In this document: positions 1 to 6,555 of the stretch, in pieces
Layout of the letters: each line of letters begins with the position of its first letter
Position numbering within the stretch: the stretch's first letter is position 1
Assembly (NCBI GenBank): GCA_020216575.1
Contig: JAIUYC010000136.1
Span: 1-7,877, forward strand
Source: Coleofasciculus sp. S288
GTDB taxonomy: Bacteria; Cyanobacteriota; Cyanobacteriia; Cyanobacteriales; Coleofasciculaceae
Direction of reading: 5' to 3'
Length of the DNA: 7,877 bases
The notes under the pieces: generated by a model
What the model was told of the DNA's origin: nothing
Database searches by the model: none
The model's input: only the letters and a program-made list of their open reading frames with translations
Position numbers and translations under genes: made by a program

Positions 1-455
1 CAAGCTCGTGCTGGTTTATCGTAAAACGTGAAAATATCTCCATACGCAAGATTTGCATTTTGATGATGAAGCCAATGCCGTTCGGGAGTGGTTATACACA
101 AGAATTTACAGATGCGCCTAATTAGGTCGGGCGTTTTCCATTTGCGAAGGGAAGCATGCCTCCACAGAACATGGAGTTCAGCCAATAAGAGTCCCAGAAT
201 CGTCCCTAAAGGAGATAAGTGCCAGAACCCGGGAATGAAAATAATATAAGGAAGAAAACTCAGAAATCCAAAAATCAGCGCGACTGGTTTTTTCTTGATG
301 ACAGCATAGCGAATGAAGCTACGATTCTGTCCGTGATGAATGACTGAATGATATTTTCCAAAAGCATGTTCAGGTACGTGATAGAAGAACGTAGAGATAA
401 AATCTCCCGAAAGTAGTAAAAGGAATGCCACTAAAGCTGTGTTCAGAACTTCCAC
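1..455 (-). CDS. Fatty acid hydroxylase / sterol desaturase superfamily membrane protein (3' end outside window)
   Basis: This is a gene fragment of 151 codons, open to the left edge. The start is GTG at 455: GAGGAG lies at 467-462, six bases upstream, and an in-frame TGA lies just before it. The protein has histidine clusters of the membrane di-iron hydroxylase/desaturase superfamily: HVPEH (residues 26-30, HX3H), HSVIHH (36-41, HX3HH), H95 and H100 in an AELHVLWRH stretch, and HWLHH (127-131, HX2HH) followed by NANLAYGDIFTFYD. Hydrophobic segments at about 3-24, 56-76 and 80-98 fit a small polytopic membrane enzyme. In this superfamily the histidines bind two irons that activate O2 to hydroxylate or desaturate a lipid-like substrate. 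The substrate cannot be told from the sequence, and carotenoid- or sterol-type substrates are possible. The visible histidine set looks intact, so the enzyme is probably functional. Superfamily is fairly sure; exact reaction unknown. Confidence 0.8.
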   Translation of the reverse strand, partial: MEVLNTALVAFLLLLSGDFISTFFYHVPEHAFGKYHSVIHHGQNRSFIRYAVIKKKPVALIFGFLSFLPYIIFIPGFWHLSPLGTILGLLLAELHVLWRHASLRKWKTPDLIRRICKFLCITTPERHWLHHQNANLAYGDIFTFYDKPARA

Positions 456-536
456 TATGAACTCCTCACAACTTCAAAGTAACGCTACCGAAGCAAAGTT
501 AAGTTCTACTAAGCTTAAGGTTAAATTTAAGTTTTG

Positions 537-674
537 ATGGAGCAGTCATTAGTTGTTTTTAGTAGCAAGCTGGATAAGACATCACATTGTTCGGTATTAG
601 TTCCTGAGCGCTCACCAAAAGCCAGGTTTATTGACTTCTCTCAGTATCGCTTGAGTAAGCTCGGCTTTACTTAG
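537..674 (+). CDS. Doubtful 45-residue open frame, unrecognised
   Basis: An ATG at 537 opens 45 codons ending in TAG at 672-674. The product begins MEQSLVVFSS and includes VLVPERSPKARFIDFSQYRL. It has no signal peptide, membrane segment or motif that I recognise. No Shine-Dalgarno sequence lies in front of the ATG; the upstream bases are AT-rich. It is divergent from the hydroxylase gene, whose start is 81 bases away, so this ATG sits in that gene's likely promoter region. An open frame of this length can arise by chance, so treat it as a candidate only. Confidence 0.2.
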   Translation: MEQSLVVFSSKLDKTSHCSVLVPERSPKARFIDFSQYRLSKLGFT

Positions 675-955
675 TTGATTGAAGACACAAGAGAATCCGT
701 GGGCTGAATGCAAGCCTTCACAACTTATTCACATGCAGACAGTAGACTGGACTTACTTAAAAGACTAGAGCTTCTACTCTTCCCCCTTGAGAGAGGGGGT
801 TTCTTTCAGGGAATACAAGTATTGGGTAGAAACAAGCTGGCATCCTATCCGTGAAGATTCGCGACAAGGAAGCGATCGCAGTTGATACTAAAGTTTATAA
901 CCTACAATAAGTCAATTTAACATTACTTTCGCTACGTAAAACTTCTGCCTTTAGA
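675..955. other. Gene-free stretch
   Basis: I find no convincing reading frame on either strand here. Together with 456-536 and 1089-1271 it forms most of an 816-base interval between the divergent hydroxylase and DUF4278 genes. It contains one HIP1 octamer (872-879) and a GC-rich hairpin (782-799). No tRNA-like or riboswitch-like fold was apparent by eye. Confidence 0.5.
782..806 (+). terminator. Small GC hairpin followed by a T-rich run
   Basis: CCCCCT at 782-787 pairs with AGGGGG at 794-799 around a six-base loop, and TTTCTTT follows. The shape is that of an intrinsic terminator on the plus strand, but no clear gene ends just upstream. The sequence also resembles the C-run/G-run palindromes scattered through many cyanobacterial genomes, so it may simply be one of those. 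Confidence 0.3.
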
Positions 956-1088
956 TATAGCGGTTCTCAGATGATTGAAGTACGGACGGGTTTATCGGAT
1001 TGAGTTGTGGGAAGCAGATATCTCGGTGAAACCCGCCCCTACGACTCCTGAATCTAGGTGTACTCCACGAGGATCGAGAATCGCTATA
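956..1088 (+). repeat. 133-bp MITE-like element, copy 1
   Basis: The element begins TATAGCGGTTCTC and ends GAGAATCGCTATA, giving 13-bp terminal inverted repeats with one mismatch. Inside, GGACGGGTTT (about 984-993) can pair with AAACCCGCCC (about 1029-1038) with one mismatch, so the element is a nested palindrome. It has no reading frame for a transposase. A second copy of exactly the same length lies at 1976-2108 in the other orientation, aligning without gaps at roughly 80% identity by eye. TATA at both ends fits insertion at a TA dinucleotide, as IS630/Tc1-type elements and the MITEs they mobilise do. That family assignment is inference. Confidence 0.75.
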
Positions 1089-1271
1089 GATGCGTCAGTT
1101 CTTGCTCAGTTAAAGCATCCCTTGTAACTCTTCGGGAAATTTTTTGCTGTAACTTGCGCGACGCTGCATAAATTCACCTGAGCTTCACCCATTAGAGAAA
1201 TAGAAGAGAGTGAGCCAACCATGGTGCCTCTCAGTACTCAGAGTTGAACAATTCTCAGAAAGCTTTACACT

Positions 1272-1520
1272 ATGAAACTGCGCTATCGCGGCAATTTTTA
1301 CGATGACTCACATTGCCAAACTCCTAAAACCTATGAAGCTGAAATCACTGCTAAGTTTCGTGGACAGACTTATCAACTTCGCTGTCCGCTAGAGCAAACT
1401 GGCTCTCAACTGTCTGTGAATCTGAAGTATCGTGGCATCCCTTACACACTCAAGCAAGCTCCTGCCCCGGAGTTGCCAACACCATCAAAAAACAACAGTA
1501 TCAATCCAGCATTCGGATAG
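1272..1520 (+). CDS. DUF4278 domain-containing small protein
   Basis: This 82-residue protein fits DUF4278, a small, nearly cyanobacteria-only family of unknown function. It starts MKLRYRG and carries the LKYRGIPY signature near residues 51-58. The motif [FY]-R-G-x-x-Y occurs three times with an exact 24-residue period: YRGNFY (5-10), FRGQTY (29-34) and YRGIPY (53-58). This suggests three repeated beta-strand units. There is no signal peptide or membrane segment, so it should be cytoplasmic. The last 20 or so residues are rich in Pro, Ser and Asn and look disordered. The ribosome-binding site is weak (AGAAAG about 9 bases before the ATG). The next gene lies 189 bases downstream on the same strand, too far for a tight operon. 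Family assignment is fairly firm; the role is unknown. Confidence 0.8.
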   Translation: MKLRYRGNFYDDSHCQTPKTYEAEITAKFRGQTYQLRCPLEQTGSQLSVNLKYRGIPYTLKQAPAPELPTPSKNNSINPAFG

Positions 1521-1709
1521 TTCAGGTGTTTTCAGCCAGCCATGATATGAGTTTTCAAAAAAACGTTGAAATGGAAATTATTCTCTGTTCCAAGCTAACT
1601 ATTGGATTATCAGATACTTGCCTGAAGAAGATAATTGACTCAATGAAACTTGCGATCGCAATCACAATGATGTTTTCCCAACCCGAAGCTTAAAGAGGAG
1701 AGTAAAAAC

Positions 1710-1943
1710 ATGCAAAGCTACTCTTCATCCGTGCGGCAGTCACTCCCACCCATGCAGCAAAACTGCTTAAATCAGGCTAATGCTGTTAATAACACCCTTG
1801 TAGGTTCTTTTGTAATCTTTCTTCCTAGCTGTCTGGTTTTAGGGGCAGTCTTATATAAGAAGTACTGTACTTATCGCACTACCGTGCTGTATCAGCAAAT
1901 TCAGACTTTAGAGAAGTTGTGGCGAATTAGTCCAAAGCCATAA
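1710..1943 (+). CDS. Small single-pass membrane protein, unknown function
   Basis: This is a 77-residue protein with a polar, Gln/Asn/Ser-rich N-terminus (1-28), one hydrophobic segment at about 29-49 (LVGSFVIFLPSCLVLGAVLY) and a basic cytoplasmic-looking tail with KK, Tyr and Arg right after it. By the positive-inside rule the N-terminus would face outside and the tail the cytoplasm. The tail (about 58-71, ending in LEKLW) could form a short amphipathic helix. A strong Shine-Dalgarno AGAGGAG sits at 1694-1700, nine bases before the ATG, and supports this start and real translation. A HIP1 octamer at 1652-1659 lies upstream. It resembles short conserved hypothetical membrane proteins of cyanobacteria, but I do not recognise a named family. 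Both it and the DUF4278 gene lie between inverted copies of the MITE-like element. Confidence 0.7.
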   Translation: MQSYSSSVRQSLPPMQQNCLNQANAVNNTLVGSFVIFLPSCLVLGAVLYKKYCTYRTTVLYQQIQTLEKLWRISPKP

Positions 1944-1975
1944 ACGGCTAGCGCCAACCTTCACATCCCCAGATG

Positions 1976-2108
1976 TATAACCTTTCTCGGCTCTTCTGGG
2001 ATACATCTAGATTCACAATTCGTAGGGGCGGGTTTCACCGAGATATCTACTTCCCACGGCTCAATCCAATAAACCCGCCCGTACTCCAATCAGGTGAGAA
2101 CCGCTATA
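1976..2108 (-). repeat. 133-bp MITE-like element, copy 2 (inverted relative to copy 1)
   Basis: Read on the minus strand from 2108, it starts TATAGCGGTTCTCA and follows copy 1 base for base without gaps for 133 positions. The far end (GAGAAAGGTTATA) has decayed from the ideal terminal repeat, so this copy may no longer be mobile. The internal stem GGGCGGGTTT / AAACCCGCCC is perfect here. It starts 32 bases downstream of the small membrane-protein gene. The TATA at 2105-2108 overlaps the start of a different repeat at 2107. Confidence 0.75.
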
Positions 2109-2134
2109 TAGCCAGTCTAAATCATTCGTGAAAT
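2107..2134 (+). repeat. Second dispersed repeat type, copy A
   Basis: The stretch starting TATAGCCAGTCTAAAT matches 6433-6460 at about 24 of 28 positions. It abuts the end of MITE-like copy 2 and shares its TATA, as expected if one element inserted at the TA end of the other. Its far boundary is unclear. Confidence 0.5.
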
Positions 2135-2517
2135 AAGATTATCGTCTTCTCTAATACTTAGAATTAGCTCAAAGGCTTTCTCCTTCAGACTTCAGACTCC
2201 TGACTCGGAGATTCCTTACTCCACCTTAGTTTCACAATTCATTATAAGATTATCCCCACCCCAGAAGAATGCTGAGGGTGGGGATTCTAGTATGGCTACT
2301 CTTAGAAAAGCCTTCTGTTGAGTAGTCTAGTGCAGCGTGGCGCAAATAACTATCCAGTTGAAAAAGTTTAAAAAACTTACTGTACAAGCTCTCTTTTATA
2401 AAAGCCCTCTGCCCTGGAGCCTTCTTGCACTAGGTTGTTTGCAATGATCGAATAAGATTGTAGGCGAAGGGAAGCAGAAGTTGCCATCCTATTTGTTATC
2501 TGGCATTCCCAATAAAA
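2135..2517. other. Gene-free stretch upstream of the DUF928 gene
   Basis: No credible gene is visible. The 11-mer ATAAGATTATC occurs at 2133-2143 and 2244-2254, and ATAAGATT recurs near 2452. Two small palindromes lie in the A/T-rich part: AAGTTT/AAACTT around 2364-2378 and CTTTTATAAAAG at 2393-2404. The TATAAA inside the latter could be a -10 box for the DUF928 gene, but no -35 box stands at proper spacing, so I do not call a promoter. Confidence 0.45.
2252..2285. repeat. Perfect 10-bp-stem hairpin
   Basis: ATCCCCACCC at 2252-2261 pairs exactly with GGGTGGGGAT at 2276-2285 around a 14-base loop. There is no run of T on either side, so it is not a standard intrinsic terminator. It may be a dispersed palindrome or a transcript-stabilising or -ending structure. 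Confidence 0.5.
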
Positions 2518-3276
2518 ATGAACACCATGAGCTATCTCTTAAGAATTTTACCCCTTACCTTATCCGTACCACTCTTCTTAACCCTAAGCTTACCTGCTCT
2601 GGCTCAACCAGAATTAGAAAACAGGAACACTACTTTACCAGAAAGTATCATTTTTCAGGAGAATTTTGAACCCCCCGGTAATGGGAAACCAGAAGATACG
2701 AGTGGTGCAGGTTCCCGTGATGGGCTTCGATGTTCTCCAGACGAACAACCGATTCGACCTTTAATGCCAAAGCGCAACTATGGATTGACATTGCAGGAAC
2801 ATCCGCCCATCTTCGTTTATCTGCCCAAAACTTCAGCTAAGCAAGTGGTGTTGGCGTTCCGAGATGAAACAGGAGAGTCTTACGAAAGAGCATTCTTACC
2901 CATCAATGCTCGGACTGGAATTGTTAGTTTTACCCTGCCTAATGAAAAACCTCCATTAGAAGTGGGTAAAAATTACCAGTGGTCTTTAGCCATTGTTTGT
3001 GGCGAAACTGTACAACCAGACGATCCGATATTTAGAGGTTGGGTGCAGAGGGTGGCGCGAACGCCTGAGGCAGAAATCGAGCTGAGGCAGAAATCTGCCA
3101 TTGAACAGGTGGCGTGGTACGGAGCAAACGGGTATTGGTATGACATGCTCCTAGCAATGGTGCAAGCGAAGCAGATGCACCCAGACGACGTCAACCTTAC
3201 AAAGCTGTGGGAGGAGGTTTTGGAAAGTGCAGGACTGAGTGCGATCGCCTCTGACGCGAAAATGTCAGCTTCGTAA
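2518..3276 (+). CDS. DUF928 domain-containing exported protein
   Basis: This is a 252-residue protein with a classic signal peptide: a hydrophobic core at about 6-26 and cleavage likely after ALA (residue 29). It should be exported to the periplasm or beyond. From about residue 76 to 180 it shows the DUF928 pattern: a PLMP motif, G-L-T with EHPPIFVYLP (94-103), a beta-rich middle, then L-x-x-G-K-x-Y-x-W (147-155) and IVC. Cys72 and Cys161 could form a disulfide outside the cytoplasm. The C-terminal third is helical. DUF928 is a cyanobacterial family of unknown function, often encoded near CHASE2, CHAT or hemagglutinin-type secretion genes (from memory). Two in-frame ATGs (residues 1 and 4) are possible starts, and neither has a clear Shine-Dalgarno. 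The gene converges on the AAA-like/CHASE2 gene, with 70 bases between the stops. Confidence 0.85.
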   Translation: MNTMSYLLRILPLTLSVPLFLTLSLPALAQPELENRNTTLPESIIFQENFEPPGNGKPEDTSGAGSRDGLRCSPDEQPIRPLMPKRNYGLTLQEHPPIFVYLPKTSAKQVVLAFRDETGESYERAFLPINARTGIVSFTLPNEKPPLEVGKNYQWSLAIVCGETVQPDDPIFRGWVQRVARTPEAEIELRQKSAIEQVAWYGANGYWYDMLLAMVQAKQMHPDDVNLTKLWEEVLESAGLSAIASDAKMSAS

Positions 3277-3317
3277 GCTCACCCTGCGGGCGGGAAAGCT
3301 ACATCGACAGCCCCTAA

Positions 3318-3344
3318 CCCCTTCTCCCAGCTTAAGAGAAGGGG
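3318..3344. terminator. Hairpin between convergent genes, likely bidirectional terminator
   Basis: CCCCTTCTC at 3318-3326 pairs perfectly with GAGAAGGGG at 3336-3344 around a nine-base loop. It sits 41 bases past the DUF928 stop and two bases past the stop of the minus-strand CHASE2 gene, where a shared terminator is expected. The plus side is followed by a short TTTT (3353-3356) after a gap; the minus side lacks a clear T-run. Similar C-run/G-run palindromes are common in cyanobacterial intergenic DNA, so its origin may be a dispersed repeat. Confidence 0.55.
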
Positions 3345-3346
3345 AA

Positions 3347-6166
3347 CTAAAGTTTTACTCCCCCTGCTTCCCCTGCTTCCCCTGCTTCCCCTGCTTCCCC
3401 ATTCTCCATTCCCCATTCCCGCAACATCTTCTCAATCAATACTTGATTTTCTTGGCTTTCGGATTGTTTGAGATATTCAATGGCAATCTGCCCCGCAGCA
3501 GGTTGCTCCCGGGTTATGGCAACGAGCAACTCGACTGTTTGACAAAGTTGAATTTTCTCTAACTGCCTACTGGTAACAATCGGCAAGACGATCGCCGCCA
3601 CGACTAAGGCGATCGCTGGCGGGACGACAGGAATCCACCAGCCCTGTAAAAAGACAAGGTAGGCAATTCCCGTCAATCCTCCCCCAATATGGACGATGGC
3701 AATAACGAGTGATTTAAACGACTTCACTTGCCAACTTAATGCCGCCCCCACCCCAGACCAAAGCAAAATCCAAAGCCACTCGACGGATTCAGACCAAACC
3801 CGCAGCATCGCTCGCCCCTCCAATGCCGCACTCAAAATTTGGCTAGTAATATTAGCATGAATTGTCACGCCTGCCATTTGTTGCGGGGAACCAAAAATGC
3901 GATGGCTGTATGGCACTTGAAACAAATCGTTGATACTTTCAGCTGTTGAGCCAATCAGGACGATGCGATCGCGCACCTTTTCTGAAGGTATCCGATTGGC
4001 TAATAAATCACTGAGCGAAACGCTCTGAAACTGTTTCTTAGTACCATGATAGTTGAGTAAAATTTGATACCCCCCCGCATCAGCTCGCACATAGCCCCCG
4101 GAATTAGGTTGAAAGGGAATTATCACTGTTTTCCCTAACTGCATGTGATGGGGACGATTGACAAGAGGTTGAGGGGTGATCCCTTCAGCTTCTAAGTAAA
4201 GTAGAGCGAGTTGCAAGCCTAGATTGAGGCGCAATCCAGTTTTTGGCGATCGAACAGAAAGCAAAGCACGGCGCACCTTACCATCTCCATCCAAAACCTG
4301 ATCGGCAAGAGCAACCTGACCCAATTGGGCTAAAACCGGAGGTGGAGCAACTTGGTTTCCCACTCCCTTCTCAACGCCAATCAAATTCGGAGTAGTTTTA
4401 AACAGTTCTACTAATTCCTGATAGCCAGGCTCTACTGGCAAATCTCGATACAAATCTAGCCCAATGGCTCTAGGGTTGTACTGTTTTAAAGTCTGGATGG
4501 CTTGAACCAGCACCCGATCCGGTAGTGGAAACTGACCAATTTGCCGAAGATCGGGTTCGTCAATGGTAATAATCACAATTCGAGGATCAATTGCTGCCGG
4601 AGGACGTGCCTGAAAAAATCGATCCAGCAGCGTCCACTCCATCCCCTGTAGCAGCCCGGTAAAACGCCAAAGAAGCACTGAACCGGCAACTCCCCCTGCA
4701 ATTAGAGCAATCCAACCTTTGCCGAGACGTAGGTTTTGGGCATTTCGTTGACAGGTTTTCCGCGCTTGGGCTAAGAGTTGATGAGCTTGCTGGGCAGCGA
4801 GTAGAGCGAATTGCGCTTTTTCTCGTTCAATTTGTCTTGCCTGTTTTTCTGCCACTAAATCGCTTTCAATTTCTCGTTTGGCGAGTTTCTGACTTGCCGC
4901 AAGGAACCGATAATCCAAGTCAGAGAGCTTCTTATTTTCTGACCAAGCTAGCGCTTCCTGCAATGCCATCCCCCGTAGAAGTTGGGATTCATCTTGCTGG
5001 TTAGAAGCAAGCCAAGCCTTAATATTGGGCGCGTAGGGACGTAGATTCTCCAATTGTTGACGCACCCATTCCGAGTTAAAGACCGCTTGATAGATACGGT
5101 TTTTTACCTTTAAGTGTCCCTGTTCGTTAACCACCAAACCCGACAATAGTAGTTCAATATGTTCTCGACTGTCATCGCTTGGCACGTCCTCCTGTGCTAA
5201 AATTTGTTGATAGATTCCCAATAATCGCCCCGCTATTTGCTCGTTACCCAAGAGGCGATTGCGAATTGTCCGTAAATGCTCGGGTTCATCCTGAGATTCC
5301 CATTTGTGGATGATGCGCGACCTGACCAAATTTTCCACCCAAAATGCTTCTGTCCCACGCGCAATAGTGAGACCATCACTCGCTCTATTTTGACTCGAAC
5401 GCATCACCAATTGACACAGTTTTTGAGTGAGAAAGGGCTGTCCTCTCGTCCAAGCTAAGATTTCTTGGAGAACCGTTCGTGCATTTCCCTCTTTAACGTC
5501 TAATCCCTCAACCAAGGGCTGGATTTTATCTATGGTAAAACCGTCCAACTCTATGGCTTGACCAATATTAAAGGGAGTACGCTTTTTATCTTGAATTAAA
5601 TCGGATGGTGTGGCAACTCCAAAAATGGCAAACGTAATGCGGTGGTATTCAGAATCAATCGTTCGCTGGTTATAGCAGAACCTGATCAGTGCAAAGAAGT
5701 CATCAACCGGAAAATTGAGATTGAGGATGCTCTCAATCTCATCAATGAAGATAAAGAGTCTTTCGCTAGGGAATTGGACGAGGAGAACCTCAGAAATAAA
5801 TCGGCTCAGTCGATGGAGTAACGAAATATCCTCCTGCTGTTGCCACCAGGCCTTTAAGTTAACTTTTCCTAACAGCTTGAACCCCGACCATAACTCCGCC
5901 ACCACTCCCTTATACCATTGAGCCGGAGTAATAGTTTCGCTCCCAATATTAGTCATATCGATCGCAACGCATCTAAACCCATCTTGTTGGAGGCGATGCT
6001 TCATCCTAACAAGTAGCGAAGATTTGCCCATTTGCCGGGAGTTGAGGACGTAGCAAAATTCGCCAGCTTTCAGGGCTTGATAAAGTTCCAGATCGGACTG
6101 TCGCTCCACATACCTCGGAGAATCACTGGCTAGACTACCACCAACTTGATAGTTGTAACGAGTCAT
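3347..6166 (-). CDS. AAA-like P-loop NTPase fused to CHASE2 membrane sensor domain
   Basis: The protein has 939 residues. Residues 4 to about 330 form an AAA-like domain of the AAA_35 type: start YQVGGSL, Walker [10 protein letters not shown] (42-50; Asn replaces the first Gly, usual in this family), Walker B LFIFIDE (137-143) and the marker [12 protein letters not shown] winged-helix-like region and a charged, Ala/Gln-rich, probably coiled-coil linker (about 425-475) follow. One membrane segment (about 485-505) leads to an extracytoplasmic CHASE2 domain (about 509-785, from [11 protein letters not shown] to [13 protein letters not shown]). Three more membrane helices follow at about 797-814, 819-841 and 843-865, then a short cytoplasmic tail. 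CHASE2 is an extracellular sensor usually coupled to kinases, cyclases or CHAT proteases. Here no output domain follows, so the N-terminal NTPase may be the effector; that is inference. The last residues are GEA repeats encoded by a tandem repeat. The start fits the family's N-terminus, though no Shine-Dalgarno is visible. Confidence 0.9.
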   Translation of the reverse strand: MTRYNYQVGGSLASDSPRYVERQSDLELYQALKAGEFCYVLNSRQMGKSSLLVRMKHRLQQDGFRCVAIDMTNIGSETITPAQWYKGVVAELWSGFKLLGKVNLKAWWQQQEDISLLHRLSRFISEVLLVQFPSERLFIFIDEIESILNLNFPVDDFFALIRFCYNQRTIDSEYHRITFAIFGVATPSDLIQDKKRTPFNIGQAIELDGFTIDKIQPLVEGLDVKEGNARTVLQEILAWTRGQPFLTQKLCQLVMRSSQNRASDGLTIARGTEAFWVENLVRSRIIHKWESQDEPEHLRTIRNRLLGNEQIAGRLLGIYQQILAQEDVPSDDSREHIELLLSGLVVNEQGHLKVKNRIYQAVFNSEWVRQQLENLRPYAPNIKAWLASNQQDESQLLRGMALQEALAWSENKKLSDLDYRFLAASQKLAKREIESDLVAEKQARQIEREKAQFALLAAQQAHQLLAQARKTCQRNAQNLRLGKGWIALIAGGVAGSVLLWRFTGLLQGMEWTLLDRFFQARPPAAIDPRIVIITIDEPDLRQIGQFPLPDRVLVQAIQTLKQYNPRAIGLDLYRDLPVEPGYQELVELFKTTPNLIGVEKGVGNQVAPPPVLAQLGQVALADQVLDGDGKVRRALLSVRSPKTGLRLNLGLQLALLYLEAEGITPQPLVNRPHHMQLGKTVIIPFQPNSGGYVRADAGGYQILLNYHGTKKQFQSVSLSDLLANRIPSEKVRDRIVLIGSTAESINDLFQVPYSHRIFGSPQQMAGVTIHANITSQILSAALEGRAMLRVWSESVEWLWILLWSGVGAALSWQVKSFKSLVIAIVHIGGGLTGIAYLVFLQGWWIPVVPPAIALVVAAIVLPIVTSRQLEKIQLCQTVELLVAITREQPAAGQIAIEYLKQSESQENQVLIEKMLREWGMENGEAGEAGEAGEAGGVKL
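3361..3419. repeat. Short tandem repeats inside the 3' end of the CHASE2 gene
   Basis: CCCCTGCTT is repeated four times without error at 3361-3396. Three heptamers CCATTCY follow at 3399-3419. Both types resemble the short tandemly repeated (STRR) sequences of cyanobacterial intergenic DNA. On the minus strand they are translated in frame as the WGMENG segment and the four Gly-Glu-Ala units (residues 918-934) at the end of the AAA-like/CHASE2 protein. The 9-bp unit keeps frame whatever its copy number. Confidence 0.85.
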
Positions 6167-6188
6167 TTAATAACTAAATAATATTAGG

Positions 6189-6217
6189 ATTGTTGCTGAA
6201 GCTCGCTCTCCAGTCAA
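6189..6217 (-). promoter_or_regulatory. Candidate sigma-70-type promoter of the AAA-like/CHASE2 gene
   Basis: On the minus strand, TTGACT (6217-6212, five of six to the -35 consensus) is followed after exactly 17 bases by AACAAT (6194-6189, four of six to the -10 consensus). Transcription would start near 6182, leaving a leader of about 15 bases before the ATG at 6166. Such a short leader agrees with the missing Shine-Dalgarno sequence. Judged by eye only. Confidence 0.35.
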
Positions 6218-6341
6218 AAAGACAAGAGCGTATCAGATTTACCTGATTATTTTAATAAAAACTGGGTTTCATAAGAATATTAAATTTCCATCACTAAAAA
6301 ATTGGAAAGTAATAGTTTTAACAATTTCATCAGAAAAAAAA

Positions 6342-6404
6342 GTAGGAAAAGTAGGAAAAGTAGGAAAAGTAGGAAAAGTAGGAAAAGTAGGAAAAGCAGG
6401 AAAG
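6342..6404 (+). repeat. Seven-unit 9-bp tandem repeat upstream of the CHASE2 gene
   Basis: GTAGGAAAA is repeated six times perfectly (6342-6395), then once as GCAGGAAAG (6396-6404). Apart from one T or C per unit, the strand is all purine, and an A-run precedes it at 6334-6341. The array lies about 175 bases upstream of the AAA-like/CHASE2 start and about 425 bases upstream of the DUF2808 start. There are no spacers, so it is not CRISPR. It is a microsatellite-like STRR array that could vary in copy number. Confidence 0.95.
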
Positions 6405-6432
6405 CACACGCCTTACCGTTGAGAAGAGTATC

Positions 6433-6460
6433 TATAGCGAGTCTAAATGATTTGTAAAAT
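6433..6460 (+). repeat. Second dispersed repeat type, copy B
   Basis: This stretch starts TATAGCGAGTCTAAAT and matches 2107-2134 at about 24 of 28 positions in the same orientation. The matching part ends after about 28 bases, so only one end of the element can be recognised. Confidence 0.5.
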
Positions 6461-6555
6461 TCTTTGTTCTCTTTCTGGCGTGTTCTCTGAACCTGGAGTG
6501 GTAACCTGCGGCAAGCCGCTCCGTGTCTACGTTATTGTTCACAACTCAAATAGAC

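Noticed and set aside
456..1271. tRNA, riboswitch or other structured RNA gene in the long gap
   Set aside because: No cloverleaf, T-loop consensus or known aptamer pattern could be recognised by eye; only simple hairpins and the MITE-like element are present.
1635..1663. Sigma-70 promoter for the small membrane-protein gene
   Set aside because: A good TTGACT box stands at 1635 but nothing like a -10 box lies 16-18 bases downstream.
2481..2669. Plus-strand 62-codon frame
   Set aside because: It overlaps the DUF928 signal-peptide region in another frame and has no family features of its own.
2973..3194. Minus-strand 73-codon frame
   Set aside because: It lies wholly antisense to the DUF928 gene; its Cys/Ser-rich composition is typical of a shadow frame.
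3239..3562. Plus-strand frame encoding a repeated Phe-Pro-Cys stretch
   Set aside because: It is antisense to the 3' end of the well-supported AAA-like/CHASE2 gene and its repeats simply mirror the tandem DNA repeat there.
5276..5921. Two plus-strand frames of 60-68 codons
   Set aside because: Both are antisense to the AAA-like domain coding region and show no recognisable protein features.
6342..6404. CRISPR array
   Set aside because: The repeats are 9 bp and head-to-tail with no spacers, and no cas gene is present.
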